In this document: positions 39,556 through 44,147 of the stretch, one piece after another
How positions within the stretch are numbered: the first letter of the stretch is position 1
Layout: every line of letters begins with the position of its first letter
Assembly: GCA_964471755.1 (NCBI GenBank)
Contig: CAYYJM010000016.1
Location: 1 to 44,147 of the forward strand
DNA: 44,147 nucleotides
Direction of reading: 5' to 3'
Source: CAYYJM01 sp964471755
GTDB taxonomy: Bacteria; Planctomycetota; Planctomycetia; Gemmatales; Gemmataceae
Program-made: the position numbers and the translations under genes
The notes under the pieces: model-generated
What the model was told of the DNA's origin: nothing
Seen by the model: the letters and a program-made list of their open reading frames with translations, nothing else
Database searches by the model: none

Positions 39556-40410
39556 ATGGCTGATCCCAACGAACGATATGGCTTCCGCTTCCCCGATGAT
39601 CTTATCGGGGTGTGGAATCTCGCCCGTCGGCTTCGGCCTTTGGAACCGCTCCAGGCGTTCGAGGAATCCCTCGGCGTTCTTCTCGTCGGTCCGTTCGACG
39701 TTCTCGCGGGCCGATTCGATCTTCACACGCCCCGCTATCCGCTGGCCCAGCACTGGCGGGCGGCGTGGGATCCGCCCGAGTTCTTCGCTGCTTTCGCGGG
39801 CGAGCAGGGCCTCCGCTGGGGATACTGGTTCGACGCTCCCGGCGAATCGACACCGGGCGTCGTCGCTCTCTACCCCGATCAGGGCTTTGAACCGACTCGC
39901 TACGGTGACGACCTGCTGACCGCTCTGCGTTTGCATCTGGCGGAACTGGCCGAGGAACGCTCCGAGGAGGAACTGGCCTCGATTCGGGCCCTGCTCGGAA
40001 GGCCAGCGTCCCGAACTCGACCGGGCAAGAAGACCGCCCGCGATGTCGGCGTCGTCGCTCCGACGCTGGAAGGAATGGGCATCGTCGCGCCGTCGGAAGC
40101 GTACCGGCCTCTCTCGGTTGGTACGAAGGCGCTGGCGCGTCGGCTGTGGGAGGAGGAGCCGCCGGCCGACCTGATCGCCGAAGCCCGGCAGGCCGCCGTG
40201 GAAGGGTTCCCGGCGACCGCTCTCAAGCTCGGCCGGGACCTGTGGTCGGTTCCGGGAGAGAAGCATTACGATGCCGCCTGCGACCTGCTCGACCTCGGCT
40301 ATGCGGGCCTGGGTCGAGAAGTTCTCCGCGGCATCCTCGCGGAGCATCGTCGATACCGCGATCGCGAATGGCTCGACATCCTCGAACAGGAGGCGGCCGA
40401 GGGGCCCTGA
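39556..40410 (+). CDS. HPF1-like (DUF2228) protein, putative ADP-ribosylation factor
   Basis: A 284-residue soluble protein that aligns along its length with the C-terminal domain of animal HPF1, the PARP1/PARP2 partner that completes the active site for serine ADP-ribosylation. Matching blocks are SLGVLLVGPFDVLAG (38-52; human SLGLQLVGPYDILAG), HWRAAWDPPEF (66-76; human HWRFYYDPPEF), GYWFDAP (89-95), GMGIVAP (173-179) and ALKLGRDLW (222-230; human GLELGMDLF). Tyr183-Arg184 in AYRPL align with human Tyr238-Arg239, which contact PARP. Glu216 aligns with catalytic Glu284, while human Asp283 is Val here. The N-terminal zinc-finger part of HPF1 is absent. No PARP-like gene is in the window. The human sequence is recalled from memory. 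The ATG at 39556 has only a weak ribosome binding site. Confidence 0.8.
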   Translation: MADPNERYGFRFPDDLIGVWNLARRLRPLEPLQAFEESLGVLLVGPFDVLAGRFDLHTPRYPLAQHWRAAWDPPEFFAAFAGEQGLRWGYWFDAPGESTPGVVALYPDQGFEPTRYGDDLLTALRLHLAELAEERSEEELASIRALLGRPASRTRPGKKTARDVGVVAPTLEGMGIVAPSEAYRPLSVGTKALARRLWEEEPPADLIAEARQAAVEGFPATALKLGRDLWSVPGEKHYDAACDLLDLGYAGLGREVLRGILAEHRRYRDREWLDILEQEAAEGP

Positions 40411-40423
40411 GCCCGTCGCACGC

Positions 40424-41020
40424 TCACAGGCGATTGCTCAGGTTCGACTTGATCTCGTCGCCCAGGTTCTTCGGGCCGAGGTAGATGTCCCAGACCGCCT
40501 TCGAGAAGCCGGGATTCCGGATGACGATGTCTCCCTTGCCGACGATGGTGGCGACGAAACCAAAGCCTGGCACGTGAGTCATCACGATCGTGTCTCCCTT
40601 CTTCAGGTCGTGACGCTTGACCTGCTCGAACAGCGTGGCGACCTCGGTGTTGAGAGCCGGCTCAGGGTAGTTGGCACGGATGGCCGCCCGGAAGGCCTCG
40701 GCCATGTCCGGGCCGCTCACGTCGCGTTCCATGACGATCTGCAACCGCTTCGGCACGTCCGCACTGGCCAGGTCGGCCGCCGTCTTGACGTTGGCTCCAA
40801 CCTCCAGGTAGCTGCCGATCGTGTAGACGTTGAAGAGCAGTCGGGTGCGGAGGGCGGCTCCGGTCAGGAACATCGGCACCGCCTTGCCGTTGATCGATGC
40901 CTCGATCCGGGTCGGATACTGCGTGGCGCTGCCGCGCAGACCGATCACCTCGGACGCCGCCACCACGCCAGCCAGTCCCAGGACCACCGCCAGCACCGAA
41001 GCGGAACGACTCATGTGCAT
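40424..41020 (-). CDS. Exported chalcone isomerase-like protein
   Basis: A 198-residue protein with a signal peptide (MSRSASVLAVVLGLAGVVAA) and a chalcone-isomerase-like domain recognisable from ALRTRLLFNVYTIGSYLEVG, VPKRLQIVMERDVSG, KKGDTIVMTHVPGFGF and WDIYLGPKNLGDEIKSNL. Bacterial members are mostly not enzymes of flavonoid metabolism; a lipid-binding or unknown periplasmic role is more likely. GGGAGGT lies about 6 nt before the ATG at 41020; an ATG two codons later is also possible. The stop is 13 bp from the convergent HPF1-like gene. Confidence 0.87.
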   Translation of the reverse strand: MHMSRSASVLAVVLGLAGVVAASEVIGLRGSATQYPTRIEASINGKAVPMFLTGAALRTRLLFNVYTIGSYLEVGANVKTAADLASADVPKRLQIVMERDVSGPDMAEAFRAAIRANYPEPALNTEVATLFEQVKRHDLKKGDTIVMTHVPGFGFVATIVGKGDIVIRNPGFSKAVWDIYLGPKNLGDEIKSNLSNRL

Positions 41021-41055
41021 CCTGCACCTCCCGACTCGAAATAGATGAGGGCATC

Positions 41056-41072
41056 CCGCCCTTGTGGGGCGG
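41056..41072 (-). terminator. Short GC hairpin after the large membrane protein gene
   Basis: CCGCCC and GGGCGG (41056-41061 and 41067-41072) form a 6-bp stem with a 5-base loop, 26 bp after the minus-strand stop at 41098. No T-run follows. It could be a weak terminator or chance in GC-rich DNA. Confidence 0.3.
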
Positions 41073-41097
41073 AGTGTCTCGATTCCCTCCCCGAAGA

Positions 41098-44000
41098 TCA
41101 AGTGCAACCCGGAATCGGCACGCCCGGCAGCAGTTCCGTCGGGTTATTCCCCTTCTGGGCCAGGTACCAGATATTCACCCAGTCTTTCCAGGTCACCGCA
41201 TGAGCATCGAAGCGCACCGACCGGACGGGCAACTCCGGCCAGTCCAGTAGAGGAACGCCCGCCCCATCGGTGGCGACAAGGACCGGCTCTTGCAGATCGT
41301 ACCGCCCTGGCGTCCCCCCCGGGCGGCGAACCGACAGGCCGCCCTCGTCGATCCGCCAGTGCGTTCCGGTCGGCAGGGCCTCGTTCACCTGGGTCGCGGT
41401 CACCTGCACTCCCGCATGCTTGCAGAAGCCGATCAGGGCATCTCGCCAGAGCAACGCCAGATCCGGCTTCAGGAGTCCGACCCAGCCGGGTTCCTCGACG
41501 CGGAAGACGAGGTAGGGCCCCGACTGCTCGAAGATGAGGACCAGCGGCTCGGATGACTCGTCCAGCTTCTCGGCATGGATCGGAATGCAAATGCGTCGCG
41601 TCTCCAGGTGAACGTGGCCGACGCGCAGCTCGACGCGATTCTTCCAGATCTTGGTGGCGTGCAGCGCGTCGATCAGATCCCGCTGCACGAACTGCTCGAT
41701 GGCCTCGATGCAGTGGTGTAGCCTCTGGTTGGTCCGATGAAGACGCGGCGTCTCCAGCCGGTCGGGCAGATGACGCAGCCAGGCGAACAGCTTCGGAATC
41801 GTCCCGGAATGGAAGCCGGGCCGGAGCAGACCGCGAACCGTCTCGCCATGACTGCCAACCCGAACCGGATCGAGCGTCGGCGACTGATTCTCGCGATACA
41901 GCCGCCAGTTCTCCTTCAGTTCCCAGGCCAGGAAACCAAACACGCCCGGAATCAATCCGAACACGAGCGTCACCGCCGCCCCCGCCGCCACGATGTCGAT
42001 GTTGAACGAGGTGTTCAGCGCCCGCGCCGTCGGCTCGATGGCCAGCAGCAGCACCTTGTGACCGACCGTGACCACCGGGAAGTGCTTGATCGGGTTGATC
42101 TGTGGCTCGATCAGCACGACGAAGGCGAAGCGGAACACGTAGGTGATCGCCCACCAGAACGTGCCAAGGATGGCCTTCGCCACCAGCGAACCCCGGCCTT
42201 CGCCCTCGCGGAAACGCAGCCATTCATCGACCGTGTAGAAGAGTCGATCCACCCGCTCCAGCAGGAGGCGGAACAGATCCATCAGCGCCCGGAACGCGCC
42301 GATCAGAAGGTCGTCGCGAATCAGCGTCCAGGTTCGCATCACCGTGTCGCCGGCCAGTTCCTCCAGGTGCTGGCCGAGGCGACTGTTCAGCACGGCGAGA
42401 GCGCCAAGGAAGACGCCCAGGAAGGTGTGCAACAGCGGGTCGCCGGCCACGCCGAGGAGCCAGACCAGGGCGGTGATCCCGACGGCGATCCCCAGCGGCT
42501 TGACCACCACCTGGAACGCGAAGAGGAAGGCTCGGCTCTGCACGATCCACTGCACCGGCGACCAGCGCAGGACCGCCTGAGGCAGACTGAGAAAGAGCCA
42601 GTACAGCCCCTGCCCCACCCGCCACAGCAGCCGCCAGAGCAGCGATCGAAACGGTGTCGAGTGGATGAGCAGCAGTAGAGCCAGTGCGACGCCGAGCAGG
42701 CTCTCCGTGGTCAGCAGCTCGACGTGGGTGAAGAAGTGAGCGATCTCCTCGGCGAACTTCAGGAGCAAAAACGAACCCAGAAGCGGTAAGAGCAGGTAGA
42801 GCGTCAGAACACGCCCCAACCCGGTGCCAAAGAGGAGCGAACTGACACTCTGCAGCCAGCGGAGATAGACTTCGCCCCGGTAGTAGACGCCGTCGAGCTG
42901 GACGGCCAGGGCGGCGTTGGCCTTCAGAAGTGAATCGCCGACGAGGAACTCGCCCGGCCCGCTCAGGTCACCGAGCTTGAGCCGGTTCCGGGCGATGGTG
43001 TCCCGCACCAGGCCCAGGTTCAGATAGCCGCGATCGACGATCACCTCCAGCAGTTCGCTGACGACCTTCTGACGAGCCAGTTCCTCGGCATGGTTGCGCG
43101 GGATGAACCCGGTGGCTTTCAGCACCGCGTCAAGTCGAGGTTGGAACGCCTCGCGAACGTCCTGCCGGGCCTGCTTCAAAACGTGGGATAGCAGGTGATA
43201 CAGTTCGCTCCGCAGGTTGTCCGGCAGCGGCAGGGCGGCCACGCGCTCCAGGGCCCGACTCAGACGCTTGCAGGCCAGAACCTCGCCCTGATGCGGCAGC
43301 GGTCGCCGGACGGGGCCACCGAGACGGATCAGCCATTCGACCAGACCCACCGCGAAGACGGGCGTCTCGCGGTTCTCGCAGGCGGTCTGCAGATCGTAGA
43401 GAAAGCGGCCGGCCCGCGTCCAGGAGCCCTTTGCCGCCTGATCCAGGATCAGGGCCAGGACCGCGTCCCAGCGTTCAACCTCCTCGGTCTTCAGGCGGAA
43501 CAACTGCCCCAGTCGTCGGGTCAACCCGGCCAGCTGTTCCCGTGCCACGGCCGACTGCCCGGCTCGCGTTTGCAGGATCGCCGAGCGGACGACATTGCCC
43601 CGGTCGAGCGCCTTCTGCGCCCGGATCAGCAGCTTCTCGGGTGGCAGACCGAGCGTGGTCGGAAGGGCCACCAACTCGGCATCCCTGCGAGCCTCCGCCT
43701 CCAGATCGCCCGGTTGCGGCGAACCCGGTAAGAGGGTCGCCGGACCCAGACCGCTCGTGCCCAGGTCCTCTTCCAGCATCCGCCGCACTGCATCGAGTTC
43801 GCTCAGGGCCGGGAACCAGCGCGGCAGCATGTGTGGGGCGTGATAGTCCAGTTCGAGGAACATCGCCACGAACTCTTCGTAGATCCGCTCGGGCGTCTCC
43901 GGCGGCAGCAACAGCCGCTCCTGGCCGAGAACCGTCTGAATCTCCTCCCACGCGGCCTGGCCCAGATCGGCGATGCGACCCTGAATCTGCTCGCTGGAGA

Positions 44001-44147
44001 GCCGTTCCCGAACCCGACGATGGAGGACGACGTGCAGCAATCGGCGCGACAGGGTGAGCAGCGTTCGGTTGACGCGATCGGGCCGTAGATCGATCGGGTC
44101 GGGACGAGGCAGGAGCAGGACGAGATCGGCCAGTTGCTCGGGCCGCT
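41098..44147 (-). CDS. Very large multi-pass membrane protein, 5' end outside the window (partial)
   Basis: At least 1016 codons; the frame stays open to the end of the window (RPEQLADLVLLLPRPD precedes the first candidate start, a TTG at 44040), so the true N-terminus is missing. The visible N-terminal half is soluble and helix-rich. From about the middle there are several hydrophobic segments (LYLLLPLLGSFLLLKF, LLGVALALLLLIHS, LGIAVGITALVWLLG, LLHTFLGVFLGALAVL, TFWWAITYVFRFAFVVLI, DIVAAGAAVTLVFGLIPG). A soluble C-terminal domain follows, beginning near LKENWRLYRENQSPTLDPVR. No family is recognised; a channel-like or surface-organisation role cannot be told from sequence. Its stop is 78 bp upstream of the chalcone-isomerase-like gene on the same strand, so cotranscription is possible. 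Confidence 0.8.
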   Translation of the reverse strand, partial: RPEQLADLVLLLPRPDPIDLRPDRVNRTLLTLSRRLLHVVLHRRVRERLSSEQIQGRIADLGQAAWEEIQTVLGQERLLLPPETPERIYEEFVAMFLELDYHAPHMLPRWFPALSELDAVRRMLEEDLGTSGLGPATLLPGSPQPGDLEAEARRDAELVALPTTLGLPPEKLLIRAQKALDRGNVVRSAILQTRAGQSAVAREQLAGLTRRLGQLFRLKTEEVERWDAVLALILDQAAKGSWTRAGRFLYDLQTACENRETPVFAVGLVEWLIRLGGPVRRPLPHQGEVLACKRLSRALERVAALPLPDNLRSELYHLLSHVLKQARQDVREAFQPRLDAVLKATGFIPRNHAEELARQKVVSELLEVIVDRGYLNLGLVRDTIARNRLKLGDLSGPGEFLVGDSLLKANAALAVQLDGVYYRGEVYLRWLQSVSSLLFGTGLGRVLTLYLLLPLLGSFLLLKFAEEIAHFFTHVELLTTESLLGVALALLLLIHSTPFRSLLWRLLWRVGQGLYWLFLSLPQAVLRWSPVQWIVQSRAFLFAFQVVVKPLGIAVGITALVWLLGVAGDPLLHTFLGVFLGALAVLNSRLGQHLEELAGDTVMRTWTLIRDDLLIGAFRALMDLFRLLLERVDRLFYTVDEWLRFREGEGRGSLVAKAILGTFWWAITYVFRFAFVVLIEPQINPIKHFPVVTVGHKVLLLAIEPTARALNTSFNIDIVAAGAAVTLVFGLIPGVFGFLAWELKENWRLYRENQSPTLDPVRVGSHGETVRGLLRPGFHSGTIPKLFAWLRHLPDRLETPRLHRTNQRLHHCIEAIEQFVQRDLIDALHATKIWKNRVELRVGHVHLETRRICIPIHAEKLDESSEPLVLIFEQSGPYLVFRVEEPGWVGLLKPDLALLWRDALIGFCKHAGVQVTATQVNEALPTGTHWRIDEGGLSVRRPGGTPGRYDLQEPVLVATDGAGVPLLDWPELPVRSVRFDAHAVTWKDWVNIWYLAQKGNNPTELLPGVPIPGCT

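Overview
The window is GC-rich, densely coding DNA from a member of the Planctomycetota, probably a Gemmatales/Isosphaerales-type lineage. The evidence is the gene content: four DUF1501 proteins with Tat-type leaders, two proteins combining a cytochrome-like domain with DUF1549/DUF1553, two formylglycine sulfatases, a PPC-domain protein, a PQQ-type beta-propeller and a ThuA-like protein. Four runs of N (three of 10 bases, one of 85) mark it as a gapped draft or metagenome scaffold. Every gap lies inside a gene, and three of them break or blur a reading frame.

Layout. 94-5552 (minus): a membrane-anchored hypothetical, a DUF1501 gene and a cytochrome/DUF1549/DUF1553 gene. 5857-11239 (plus): an operon of Ig-like/cytochrome/DUF1549/DUF1553, DUF1501 and a PPC-domain protein, the last two overlapping by 4 bp; it converges on another DUF1501 gene (11268-12665, minus). 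12958-15460: a PhoR-like kinase and a PhoB-like regulator, with an 11-bp direct repeat resembling a Pho box between them. 15664-21543: two sulfatases, a DUF1328 peptide, a membrane protein and class II fumarase. 21551-21817: tandem non-coding repeats. 21808-24420 (minus): an MhpD-like hydratase, a pentapeptide-repeat/SWIM protein (gapped) and a GNAT acetyltransferase. 24593-25675: ispG with its own promoter and terminator.

The most striking region is 26847-34434. This is the conserved stress operon prkA (yeaG) - DUF444 (yeaH) - spoVR (ycgB) plus a small overlapping fourth gene. Both prkA and spoVR carry an in-frame intein with LAGLIDADG-type endonuclease motifs: 393 aa (Ser1...His-Asn/Thr+1) in PrkA, placed directly before the sensor-1-like Thr-Asn, and 400 aa (Cys1...His-Asn/Ser+1) in SpoVR, placed inside its conserved NEGWA/SYWH motif. 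Two proteins of one functional module therefore both appear to need protein splicing.

34645-44147 holds another DUF1501 gene, a ThuA-like protein, a gapped beta-propeller and a 284-aa protein that aligns with eukaryotic HPF1, the PARP1/2 partner, including the residues equivalent to Tyr238-Arg239 and catalytic Glu284. A chalcone-isomerase-like protein follows, then a very large membrane protein that runs off the window end.

The intergenic regions contain long, nearly perfect inverted repeats (3107-3182, 5621-5699, 8301-8362, 30076-30132). At least the first two share a core sequence, with a half copy at 5745-5774, which suggests a dispersed palindromic element family. Three candidate promoters share TTGACG and an 18-bp spacer. 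No rRNA, tRNA or CRISPR array was recognised.
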